Source: Phoebastria nigripes (taxonomy: Eukaryota; Chordata; Aves; Procellariiformes; Diomedeidae). From it: a DNA stretch of 64,000 nt. Where the stretch lies: the NCBI GenBank assembly GCA_035582835.1, contig JAYKAV010002464.1, forward strand, positions 525,996 to 589,995, read 5' to 3'. A model generated the notes under the pieces. The model did no database searches, had not been told where the DNA came from, and saw only the letters and a list, made by a program, of their open reading frames with translations. Made by a program: the position numbers and the translations under genes. Positions 48,961 to 60,008 of this stretch are shown one piece after another (position 1 is the stretch's first letter; every line of letters starts with the position of its first letter).

Positions 48961-51900
48961 GGGAGCTGGGAGGAGGGCTGTGCTGCACGCAGGAAAAGGG
49001 GTGTCCAAGCCTTAGCTGTCCCCATCCATACTCCTCCGTGCCAGCCCCTGGGTGTGCTCAGGATCGATGCCCCCAAAGAAAAGCCAGTGCCATCCCACTG
49101 CCACCACATCCCAATATACCTGCCCAGCCAGGCTGGCCAAGATCTGTCTTTGGGAGCACCCAAAATGGTTTTGGAGAGAACCTCTGGGACAGCCTAGGCT
49201 GAGAGGAGAGGTAAAGGGGTCAGGGTATCAGTGGGAGCTTGTTTCTGTCTGCCGCCATTCAGGAACAGAAAAGCCACTGTGCAGACAGCGTGGTGATGCT
49301 GAGGACAGAGCCCTGCTGCTGGAACAGAGCCATCTCCTCCATTGCTCAGTGCTACCATCACTTTCCAGGCAAACTCAGCTCCCCCAAACTGCAGGCAACT
49401 CTGCAATCAGTAGCACAGAGGACAAATCCTCCCTGTGATTTGGACATAAAACACCATCAGTTCTTAGCTTATCATGTTGCTTCATTAGATAACTTCATCT
49501 TGGGAACATACTGAGTTTCTCACCATAGTGGCAAGTAACCTTTGGGTGTGAGCACGTTGGAGCAGGGACTGGCTTGCTTGTACAGCCATACTACCAGCTG
49601 CAGGGAGCTGCATTAACAGCCCTGTCTCTGCTCTGAATGTCCTGGGTTTTACAACACATCCAACAGTGGTGGTCAATGCCCCGGGCTACCAGCAAGTTGC
49701 ACGCTCATGAGTAAGAATTTACAGGACGAAAAATTACATCTCCACTTATCCTGTCCACTGCCTTAGCGTTCACATGAGGATTGTTACCAGCACCACAAAC
49801 ACCCTTCTTGCCATGTGTATAGATAGATGAACCCTCAGCAGAAAGCCTGTATGGGTGCACCGGTATGGCAGACAAGGGTTGAATAAGATTTCAAAGACAG
49901 TTTTGGAAAGGCATTATTACAAGAAGCTTGTGAAGAAAAAGAGGCAACCACTCACTTCATGAACATGGCGATGTAACATGAACAGAATTTTGTAGGGTAT
50001 GCCAGAGGCCAGAACTACAGACTGTCATTTTTCTATAGTGCTCAGCACCTCTCCTTGAGACTGAAAGCACTGAAATCCTGCACAGACCTTGGAGATCTCC
50101 AGAAGGTCTATCTGTGAACAGCCAGGGTTTGAATGCTAAGTCACAGGGCCATCTGGAATGGAGGGTCGTTTCTAAGCCCTCCTTTCAGCGCAGCCTGCCA
50201 GCTCCTGTCAGGATCAGTTAAACAGTTGGCTTCCCCACATCTGTGCTGGGCATTACCATGTCCTGAACACTCACATTTTGTCCACTGCCCTTCCAGTTCC
50301 CCTTGTTATTCCTTGTCCCCATCTCTGCCTGTCCATGTCGAAACAGTGACCCTCTGTTCATCTGCTCACGACAGAGCAGTGGGACATGCATCCTGTGGTC
50401 ACAACACAGCCTTCCTCCACCAAGATGGGTACCCATCCAACACCACCCCAAAGCCTCCACTTTGTTGTGTGCTCAGAGATTTCAGAGGCAGAGGGCTACA
50501 CCGCTAATGCTTACTGCACCCTTCAATGACTAAACACAACTGTCAGCCAGGCTGGGGTCATGTAATCAGAACCAGTCCTCCTCACATGTCCAATGTCAGC
50601 TTCAAAGAGCCTTTTTTCTCATTTACAAATTTCCCTCATTCCTCAACTAAGTTCAGCCCTTAGCTTGGTCTCCAGCGTGTCCTTCCTTACACAAACTGGC
50701 TTACCTTAGCAGTAACACGCTCTCAGGAGTCACGGATTAATGCGTCCCAGGTGAGGGTCTGTTTGTTACCTGTAAAAAGAGAGATACCTTGTTCACTCTA
50801 GTGGACAGCAAGGATATTTTACACCATAACTTATCACTGTGCCTTGGGCCAGGGTGCAAACACCCCAGAGAAGGCAGAGCAATGGTGAGACCAGAATCGC
50901 AGCCTCCCCAAATGAGCAGACGCGCTCAGCCAGACTGGAGGACACGGGCTCCCAATGCGTGCCTCCTGCTGCAAGGCAGCCTGCTGCTCCCAGCAGACAC
51001 AGACCTTGTCCAGCCCTGCAGATGTCCCCTGCAGGATGTAATTGTATCTGCCAGTGTTTTTTGACCTGTGGTCTGCAGGATGTCGGGAGGGTGAAATAAA
51101 GCAAAGCAAGCAAGCCAGCCAGAAGCAGATCCACTGCAAACCACAGGTGTACACTCATGTACACTTGCATTGTACAGGAACACTTGGACAGCTCCCTGCA
51201 CATCATCTTACCAGTCTCAGAAATACCCACTTGCAAAAGACAGACCAGCTTTCCTGCTGTTCTAAGTGGGCATTGCTCAGCTGAAGCCAGGGGAGACATT
51301 AGACTTACACTAGCAAAAAGTCTGGTACAATCTGATTTCCCTGTGCTGAGACAATGGCCAAGTGTCATTTTTAAGATAACAGCACTAGGCCAACTGAACT
51401 GGCAACACTTATAATATTCTGCTGTCTGCAGGCCCCCTTTAGGTGGTACAAAATTTTCCAAGAAATNNNNNNNNNNNNNNNNNNNNNNNNNNNNNNNNNN
51501 NNNNNNNNNNNNNNNNNNNNNNNNNNNNNNNNNNNNNNNNNNNNNNNNNNNNNNNNNNNNNNNNNNNNNGAACCAGCCCCTGGGCTAAGAATTTATGGAC
51601 TATCAACGTGAAGTGAATATTTACAGCTATATTATTTATAAAATCCTTGCAGGCAGGATTTATAATGGGAAAGCAGATTCATCTTAATAGTATAGCTCCA
51701 ATTGGGGGAGTTTTAATTACTGCTCTGACATCAACTGCTGCATGCCCAGCCATGCCATCCTCTCGGCAGCTTTCTTCATCTGTGCCTATTACACTTGGCG
51801 TAGGAGGCTCCATTTCCCTGAAGCCTTACGGTTAAGGGAGACATTGGCATGATGCCTTGGTACGCTTCTGGCTCACATCCAGCTGTGTCTGTGGCTGTCT

Positions 51901-54900
51901 GTCCTTCAGGACTGATCCACTGCTTAGGTTCTTTGGTTGCTTATGGGTATCATCTGTGTACACACAGTGATGGGGCTGTAAAGCATTTGATTTATTCTTC
52001 CTTTCTCCACCACATCTGTAGCCAGGGTCTCTTTGGTATTGTGCTCTCTGCTCAATCCAACCATATGCAGACCAGGAGAGAGTGGATACAGCACTGGCTT
52101 TGATTGCTGCTTAGGGTTAAGATCCCACACCTCTGCCAGCTATGGCTCCATCCCTGCTGGTGATGTATGTGTGTACACCCAGCTTTTTTTCTCTCTCTCT
52201 CTTTTTTTTTGAGCTCTCAGTGAATCTTTCACTGGGTGGTGCCTGAAGCACACATTCAGTGGAGCAGCGCAAACATATGGGGCACCCATTTGCTTATTCA
52301 TTTCTGCTGGCAACAGCATAAAGAATGGGCATAGGACTCGTTTCCTCCCTCAGCTGAGCCCTCCTTGTCAACTGAATCAAACCCAGCACTATTCCTATTA
52401 GGGAACTTTTTTGTTCTACTTTTCTACTCCTGGGGTATTTTTTTCTGTCCTTTGCATATTTTCATANGAATATGGGATCTCTCTTTTCCAGATCCTTTTT
52501 TTTTTTTTCCACAGCTCTGTCGTACCTCCTGATTGTAATGACTGTGTCATATATTAGATCTTAGCTTTCCTCTTAGCAAGAAACAGCTTAGTTCTTTGCA
52601 GTATCACCCATCTGGCCCCTGGGGAGGCTTTTTGTTCCCAAGGATGCTGAGGTTTCTTCCAGCATGTCCAAAGGTGCCCCATACCTGGTCCGTGCAGGTA
52701 AGTTGCATGGACCACAGATGTTCCTCTAGCTCACACTGTGGAAGATGGGAAGAGGACTCCCCATGACTGTCATGTAGAGCTATCTATAAATTTACCATTA
52801 CACCCTAAAAGGCAATACTGCCAGTGCTTAGCACTTACCGAGAACTTCAAAGCACAGCTAAACTCATACTGATGGGCAGGACTTTTGCTTAGCCAGCCAC
52901 CACCAGGGTGTATGGCAGTATCTAAATACCAGAGAAAGGTTTGATTCTTCCAGAAAAGCTGAGATTGGAGAAACAGGTTTAGAGCCAGCCTTCCTGCTTG
53001 GCTCCTTCAGCAGATTCACACANAGAGGCTGACAAAACGGTGAGTTTCTCTGGAGCTAATTCTCTCTGAGCTCCAGCCAGCCTGGAAATGATACCGCTCT
53101 CACCTTCCTGTGGTAGGTGGAAACAAGGCGGTCAGTCCCTAGGCTGACTAGCTCAACTTAACACTGCATCTCATTCAGCTCTCTGGCTGTCCACATCCCC
53201 CATCACAGTAATGCTGGGTCAGACACAGCTTCTTCACCTTTGTTGGATAGTTTCCTGTGTTGAGCAACCAGCTGGCACCTCATGGGATTTACTTTCTGGT
53301 TTCAAAACACCTCATGGTTATAGCTCCAAGGGAGCCCGTGTATCTGACTGACCATGTTTTTCTTGTAGGACCTGGGACTGGAAGGAACATTCCTCAATGA
53401 AGTGCTCTACAAAAATGCAACTTTCCTCAACTTGGTGGATCCCATCTCCCATGACTTGCTGATGAGCCTCGCTAGAGATCTGCAGTGTCCCAAAAAGGTG
53501 AACCCTTCCCTCAGCTCAGTGGACATTTTGCAACATAGCACTGATGCAAGAGAGCCCTAATGGAGTGGCTGGTGCTCTGCAATCCTTCAGAACCAGCCCG
53601 TGTATGCCCTTGGAGTGGCAGCATATAGATGATTGTGCATATTTCTGTAGAAATCAGTTAAAACTACCTCAGAACACGGATGCAACTGAAGGAGGGGGCA
53701 GTTATACGCACAGAAATCAGGAATCTACTTTTTGTGCCAATAGTAAACTTGATGACAGGGTACAGGCCAGATAAAAATATATGGAGTGGATAGTGGTGCC
53801 ATATTCACTGGTATGCCCCAGAGGTTCAAAGCAGCTAGCTTATGGGGGGCTTATGGGGCTGCAGAGGGGAAGAGAGATCTCTGCACCTCTGGCCAGGCTT
53901 GTGCCTCTGCAGGAGGAGGACAAGAACCTCTCTCTTCCTGGGCCCTTTGCCATATGTAACTTCCCTAACCCAGCATTACATCCCGCCTATAACCTCCCAG
54001 ATCTCTGAGTAAAGAATGATGCTGTAGGAATATATTGCAACTCAGGGCTCAAGAAGGAAATGTGTTACGTGCACAGTATCCCTGCACTGCTCCGGCACTT
54101 TTCCTCAGAGAATGAGGAGAGCAGAATCAAAGAAAGGCAAGGCTGAGTGCAGACAAACATCACAGATACCACAGTCCCACTGCAACACCAGCATCTACTT
54201 CTGTTACCCTTTGCCACCACAAATACTTGGATTTGCAATACATCCATTTGCTCATCAGGCTGGGCCAGTGTCATGTTTGCTTTATCAGGAGAGCAATAGA
54301 GTTAATTTCTTTATTCAAAGAGAGATATTAAGTACGCACAGCTCGGAGCAAGCAGCGGCACCCTAGGGAATACACTGAATGCCTGGTGTAGATTAGTGGC
54401 ATTTCTAACCTTGTTCTGCCATCTCCTGAGGCTCTCTGATAACAATTAACCAGTTAGGTCCCAGTAGCCAAATTACATTTAGCCAAAGTTTAATCATCAT
54501 GGGGCTGCAATACAACCTGAAAAATCTTCTTTTCAAGTGTAATTTTTGTGCAAATTTTATAAGCATCTAAAAAGGAAGGGGGTGGGTTGCAGCAGTAGTA
54601 TCTCTTGATCATACTTCACTTGACCTCATCTCCAGCTGTTCTACCATCTCCAACCTCCTGGTGTGCAATGCCATTCAGGGGAGGCAGCATGAGGGGACAT
54701 TACCCTACTCCAGTACCCAGGTGCCTAGCAGATAATACACTACAATTTTTATATACCTGCATATACCCCTCCCCCTCTATTTTCATGTCTTATAGATGCA
54801 CATGCTTATCTGCACTGACACATGTACCATTATATAGATAAGATTTTCCCCATTCCTAAGGAAGATGTTGAGCACCTGAGCTGCCCCTCAAAGCCAACAG

Positions 54901-56841
54901 GAGTTTAATTAAGGGGTTGGAGAGACTCAGCACCCTACAGCACCAGCACCCTTCCCAGCACAAACATTGGCAGACCACGTCCCCTCTCCGACCCTGGCTG
55001 AGCATCTGGTGGGTGTAACTGCATTACAGGCAAGCCGGCTGAGCGCAATTCCCAGTCTGTCAAGGGAAATTAAATCAGTGAGGACACGGGAAGGAACAGG
55101 AGGGTAATTCTCAGTTGTGAGCCAACAAACACTTGCAAAGCATTGTGCCAGCTTCTGTGCTGAAGCCTGGTGTGCACATGCACCCACTTGGAAAGGTTTG
55201 CTCTTGTAGGTGACAGCAGGGTGCCAGTTGCAGCCTTGCCAGCACAGTAGTAGTCTAGAACAAGGCACCTAACCCAAGGGCAGGGGCCAGTCCCTGTGGG
55301 GTTCCTAGGGGAGCTGGGACAGGGATCAGGGGGTGTTCAGCTGAGCACTGAGGCTGGGATCCCTCTCCACTTGGCACAGCAGAACGGCCACGTGCTGGCA
55401 GTGCATCCCTGGGGAGTTCAGCTGATTCAGTGACTGCTTAGGAAAGTCACAGTGCAGCTGTTGGCCCACAGTACAACACTTTAACTGCTTGCAATAAAGA
55501 ATAAATTAGCATATTCCCTGACAGCTTTACTATATGTTTACCTATCAAATCCCTAAATGCACATGTTGCACCACGGCTGGAGGGCTGAGGAATGGGAATG
55601 CAGGTGTCTGTCAACATTTGGAAAATATGATAGAGGGGGCAGAAATCCCAGCCTTCAGCAGCTGCTATTTGCCATTCTGCTTCACCAGAGGAGGAGAGGT
55701 GCTGTTCAACGTCATGGCGATAGAGAACACGTGCAAAAATAAACCCAGGAAAGTAGCAACCATCTTGGTGCCATCTTTTCCTGATGAGTTACTGCAGGGG
55801 CTGGAAGGAACTGCTGGCATTGGGAAGCTCCCAAACTCAAACCTCCAGAAGCAGACTGCAAGGAAGTAAGATGGAATATGGAGAACTCGCTGGTTCCCTG
55901 TCCCGGCATCTCCCAGCTGGAGCACAGGAGGGAACAGAGTCAGGGTGCTGCTGCAGGAGGAGCAGGGATGTCCCAGGGCACATCTCTCCCAGCAAGAAGC
56001 ACCTCGGGGATGGGGCAAAGGTGCTGACTGCTGAACTTTCCACATGAGGGGAACAGATGGTCAGTCTAAAGACAGTATGCAGTTAAGAGTTTGGGAGGCA
56101 TGGCAACAAGGTAATTGTTGCACCTTGTAACACATTGTGTACTCCTGTAACACAGTGAGTTGGCAGCTTGTCTGTCCAGCTGGGGATGGGTGCTGCTGAG
56201 GATACAGCAGCGAGGAGCTGAGACACCCATGCTGTCGCTGCATTGGGCTTTTTTGGAAGTGGAGAACTTTTGAAGAAAANGGCATAGGGGGTCCCTGCAC
56301 AGAGCCCTTCTCACGTTGTCAGCCACCCCTGCCTTCCCAGGTGTTGCCTGGCCTAGAGCAGGACCCCCTGCCACAGCTCTAGAAAATAACCCCCTCTTCT
56401 GGGCTCCACTTGCTCCTTGGTAGGGTGTGAAATTGTAGCCCCGCTCTGGGCAGGAACATGCTGGCTGGGCTGGGGTCCTTCCTGGCAGTGCAGAGCTCCT
56501 ACTGCTCCTCCTCCACCCCAGGAGGAGATGGCATGTGGCACAGAGGCATCTAAGGCCTTCTCACCATTCCTCTTTCATCCTCTTTTTCTCTTCTCTTTAT
56601 TTCCTCCCCTATATACATTCCCCTGCTCCACTACCACCTCTGTTCCTTTCCCATCTTCCTCTGTCCTCCCCCTTGCCTCCTGTTCTGCTGTGGTACACAC
56701 AGAGGCTAAGCTGTCCCTTTGCTTTCAGGAATATGACCCCTGGAAATCCTCGGACAGGATCTGCAGGCAGCTGATTTACCACCTAACTCCCCACTCAAAA
56801 TGGCACCGGCATGGCATGCCCCGGAGGAAGTCCCAAGTGTG
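48295..56841 (+). CDS. LRRC75B: Leucine-rich repeat containing 75B, 5' part (exons 1-3; last exon beyond the window)
   Basis: LRRC75B is a leucine-rich-repeat protein of poorly defined function. Three exons join in frame to 166 residues plus two bases of the next codon (TG|, expected Cys). Recognition rests on APYVRRVGWLREIQATIREH, ATFLNLVDPISHDLL, LARDLQCPKK and KSSDRICRQLIYHLTPHSK, which match the LRRC75 family. KSSD and RICRQLIYHL favour the B paralogue over LRRC75A, as does the divergent GGT1 neighbour. The start ATG has a strong context (GCGGCCATGG) inside a CpG island. The repeat-bearing C-terminal half, about 150 residues in human, must lie past 64000. The N-terminus MGSRLSRQ fits N-myristoylation. 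Confidence 0.93.
48553..53368 (+). other. LRRC75B: LRRC75B intron 1 (contains assembly gap)
   Basis: About 4.8 kb between exons 1 and 2. The first 400 bp continue the CpG island. No further exon or recognisable repeat was found. An imperfect hairpin lies at 51636-51665 and a pyrimidine-rich CT/T stretch near 52188-52210. Confidence 0.7.
51467..51569. other. Assembly gap (run of 103 N)
   Basis: An unbroken N run inside LRRC75B intron 1. Its length near 100 suggests a placeholder gap, so the true size is unknown. Confidence 0.99.
53369..53497 (+). CDS. LRRC75B: LRRC75B exon 2
   Basis: This is 129 nt, 43 residues, phase 0 at both ends, with acceptor TTTTTCTTGTAG| and donor AAAAAG|GTGAAC. It encodes DLGLEGTFLNEVLYKNATFL, NLVDPISHDLLMSLARDL and QCPKK, close to human LRRC75B (GLEGT, LVDPISHDLL, LARDLQCPKK). 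Confidence 0.96.
53498..56728 (+). other. LRRC75B: LRRC75B intron 2, no other gene seen
   Basis: About 3.2 kb. Its 3' end (about 56555-56695) is a long pyrimidine-rich stretch, some 140 bp of CT-rich sequence before the acceptor. A 111-codon plus-strand frame at 55534-55869 has no recognisable motif and is not called. Confidence 0.7.
56729..56841 (+). CDS. LRRC75B: LRRC75B exon 3
   Basis: This is 113 nt, with acceptor CTTTGCTTTCAG| behind a long pyrimidine tract and donor GTGTG|GTAAGC. It encodes EYDPWKSSDRICRQLIYHLT, then PHSKWHRHGMPRRKSQV, and two bases of a Cys codon. The phase matches the human RKTQS-C junction. Confidence 0.95.
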
Positions 56842-57798
56842 GTAAGCAGCCTGGCAGGGACAGTGTGGACAGGCANGGAGGGGGATCTGCCAAGAGAAAC
56901 TGTGCTGCAGCCAAGCACCATCCCAGTCTGCCACTACTGCCCTTCTCAGAGAAACGCAGGGCTGAAAACCTGCATGGCAGCCTCTGCTCGGTCTCTTAGA
57001 AAACCTCAGCCAAATGGTGCAGGGTCAGTGCCAATGCCCCTCTCCCTGATCTGGTTTGCTATTTACTCCTTTTTGTGTAGTTTTACAGTTCCTCAACCTC
57101 TCCCAAGTGCATTGAAATCAATCCTGCTGAAACGGTGATTGCACAGCACAGACAACCCTCCCGGCAGGGCTTGCAGGGTGTTTGGCCCTAGGAGCATGGC
57201 TAAAGCTGGCAGCCTTGCAGATACACACACACCCATGTGCCAAGCTGAGCTGGCCCCCAGCTCTGCATCCCACTTTGTCCTTGTATATCCCAGTATAACT
57301 TCTCTGCCTGTGGGGAAGGTCTCCCATTATGAAGCACTACCACAAGCCGATCACCCCATTCAGTAGGAACCACTTTGGGGTGGCTGGCAGAGAGGTGACC
57401 ATCCTTACTTACCTCCCACTTCTCTGCCAGAACCAGGTGAGGGACCAGAGATGATGCAGAGCCTCACGCAGAGGGAACCCGACTTAAGGCACGTTGGCCA
57501 CAGACAGCTACGGGATGGCAGCTGCTTTCCACTACTACAAACATATTCAGACACCCACACTTGTTCTTTCCTTGACGCTTGCTGGCTTTTCTAACCAGAT
57601 AAAAAGCAATCCCTACTTCTTTTAAATCCACCCCTTCTCTCCTCATTTTCTTCGAGCAAAGCCTGTTCCTGTGACACAGATCACCAGTGCTGAAGAAAAG
57701 ACAGAGAAGTGACTAAGAAAAGAGGAGCTCCTGTCAGCCCCATTAGCTTCACAGGAATAAATGCAGGATTGGGTAAAAAGAAATGCAAAATTGGCAGC

Positions 57799-58386
57799 TG
57801 TCGTGGTTTAACCCCAGCCAGCAACTAAGCACCACACAGCCGCTCGCTCACTGGGATGGGGGAGAGAATCGGAAGAGTAAAAGTGAGAAAATTTGTGGGT
57901 TGANATAAAGACAGTTTAATAGGTAAAGCAAAAGCTGTGCACACAAGCAAAGCAAAACAAGGAATTCATTCACTACTTCCCACTGGCAGGCAGGTGTTCA
58001 GCCATCCCCAGGAAAGCAGGGCTCCATCACGCGTAATGGTTACTTGGGAAGACAAACACCATCACTCCGAATGTCCCCCCCTTCCTTCTTCTTCCCCCAG
58101 CTTTATATGCTGAGCATGACGTCACATGGTGTGGAATATCCCTTTGGTCAGTTGGGGTCAGCTGTCCCAGCCGTCTCCCCTCCCAACTTCTTGTGCACCC
58201 CCAGCCTACTCGCTGGTGGGGTGGTGGTGTGAGAAGCAGAAAAGGCCTTGACTCTGTGTGATTACTGCTTAGCAATAATGAAAACATCCCTGTATTATCA
58301 ACACTGTTTCCAGCACAAACCCAAAACATAGCCTCATACTAGCTGCTATGAAGAAAATTAACTCTATCCCAGCCAAAACCAGCACA
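57799..58386 (-). mobile_element. Solo endogenous-retrovirus LTR (ERVL-like), with 5-bp target-site duplication
   Basis: This 588-bp element has TG...CA ends. Read on the minus strand it starts TGTGCTGGTTTTGGCTGGGA and ends CCACGACA. The internal order is that of an LTR: a TATA box in GCATATAAAGCTGGGG (plus coordinates about 58101-58116), then ATTAAA in CCTATTAAACTGTCTTTA (about 57905-57922) as poly(A) signal. GCAGC flanks both sides (57794-57798 and 58387-58391), so this is one clean insertion reduced to a solo LTR. I recall this sequence type as abundant in neoavian genomes; the class is inferred from the 5-bp duplication. No viral coding sequence is present. It lies antisense in LRRC75B intron 3. 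Confidence 0.9.
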
Positions 58387-59499
58387 GCAGCACTCTAAGA
58401 ATGGTCTTGGGCTTTCCTGAGGCTTTTAGAGTCTTTGATGCATGTGCCAGCAACTTAAAATCCCCTAGAATTGACATTTCCATCATACCTTTTATTCTGA
58501 GGCAGATCCCCAGTGCATCTTAAGGAATAAAATCCCTAATACAATGATTTCGAGGCCATCTGCCTCTCATACCTATGGCCCCACTTCGCCACTGAATCTG
58601 AGCCCTCTGTGACTTTCAATGCTCTCATCCCCAGCACCCCACAGGGGAGGACCCTCTGTGCCAGTTTGCAGGTGGGAACCACAGCACAGAACAAGACCGA
58701 GGGACTAGAGCTGAGTGGGTCCTTTTCCAGACCCACTCAGTTAGATGACATTTTCCCTATGGGATACTGCAGAGTGCTGGAGATGCAGGATGCAGAGAGC
58801 AGGTCTGACCTCACCCCCTCCCAAGACAGAGAAGAGGGGCTTAAAGATGAGAAGTGCTGGAGACAGTGAGAGCTCTAGAGAGGGTGGCTGTCTCCATTCC
58901 TTTCTAAGCTCCCTTTTGCTAAAACTTGGCCTTTCCAAGTGAGAAATCCCTCCCTGCCGCTACCTAACTCAACCCTCTGCCCCCACACTCTTGTTTGCAG
59001 GCAGGACAAACCTCTTCTCCAGTTGGAGAGTCAAACTGGAGGTGTTCCCTCTGATTGCACAGCCCAGGGAGAGCAGAGGACTGCCTGCTGCAAATTCATC
59101 ACTTACTAANGACGCAGAGAGTAGGTCTGTGGCCAAAGGAAGAGCTCTGGGCCCCCTGAGCCCAAATCCCACACAGAGGGGTCAGGCCCAAAGTATTGGC
59201 CGGGTACAGAGCATCTGTGAGCACAAGCAGGGAGAGGGCAAGGCAATGTGCGATGGAGGGAAATACGGGTCTAAAATGGGTGGCCCTGCCTGGCAGCCAG
59301 GCCCAGCTGCAAGGTGTTACATAAGGCACAAAATAATTTTGATTAAATATTAAACAGCAGAGCTTCCTCTTTTAAGACTGGAGAGGAACCGGTTTGCAGT
59401 TTGTGGCAAAAGGTGCCTGCAGAGCTGGCATCCGAGGCCACTGCAAGAAAATGGATGTTGCCAGTAGCAGGAAGGCAAGAAATTTGGTCAACTGGTCAG

Positions 59500-60008
59500 T
59501 GACCAGCTCTGGGGCCCCCCACATAAGAAGGACATGGACCTGTTGGAGCAAGTCCAGAGAGGGCCATGAAGATGATCAGAGGGCTGGAGCACCTCTCCTA
59601 TGAAGACAGGCTGAGACAGTTGGGGTTGTTCAGCCTGGAGAAGAGAAGGCTCCAGGGAGACCTTATAGCAGCCTTCCAGTACCTGAAGGGGGCCTACAGG
59701 AAAGCTGGAGAGGGACTTTTTACAAGGGCATGTAGTGATAGGACANGGGGTNATGNCTTTAAACTGAAAGAGGGTAGATTTAGATTAGATATAAGGAAGA
59801 AATTCTTCACTGTGAGGGTGGTGAGGCACTGGAACAGGTTGCCCAGAGAAGTTGTGGATGCCCCATCCCTGGAAGTGTTCAAGGCCAGGTTGGACAGGGC
59901 TTTGAGCAAGCTGGTCTAGTGGAAGAGGTCCCTGCCTATGGCAGGGGGATTGGAACTAGATGATATTTAAGGTCCCTTCCAACCCAAACTATTCTATGAT
60001 TCTATGAA
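59500..60008 (+). mobile_element. CR1 LINE, 5'-truncated copy with 3' tail
   Basis: The end of CR1 ORF2 and the 3' UTR are present. A continuous frame at 59566-59919 reads DRLRQLGLFSLEKRRLQGDL, then [20 protein letters not shown] and [12 protein letters not shown]. It is followed by the CR1 tail TTCCAACCCAAACTATTCTA and TGATTCTATGAA. The ORF2 end is uninterrupted over 117 codons apart from three ambiguous bases (59746, 59752, 59756), which suggests a moderately young insertion. CR1 copies are normally truncated at the 5' end like this. It is inserted in sense orientation in LRRC75B intron 3. Confidence 0.95.

Noticed and set aside
48115..49202. Many long overlapping frames on both strands around LRRC75B exon 1 (up to 171 codons)
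   Set aside because: G+C-rich CpG-island DNA has few stop codons in any frame. Only the frame starting at 48295 continues across splice sites with LRRC75 homology.
59566..59919. 117-codon frame that could be taken for a host gene
   Set aside because: It is the end of CR1 ORF2 followed by the CR1 3' tail.
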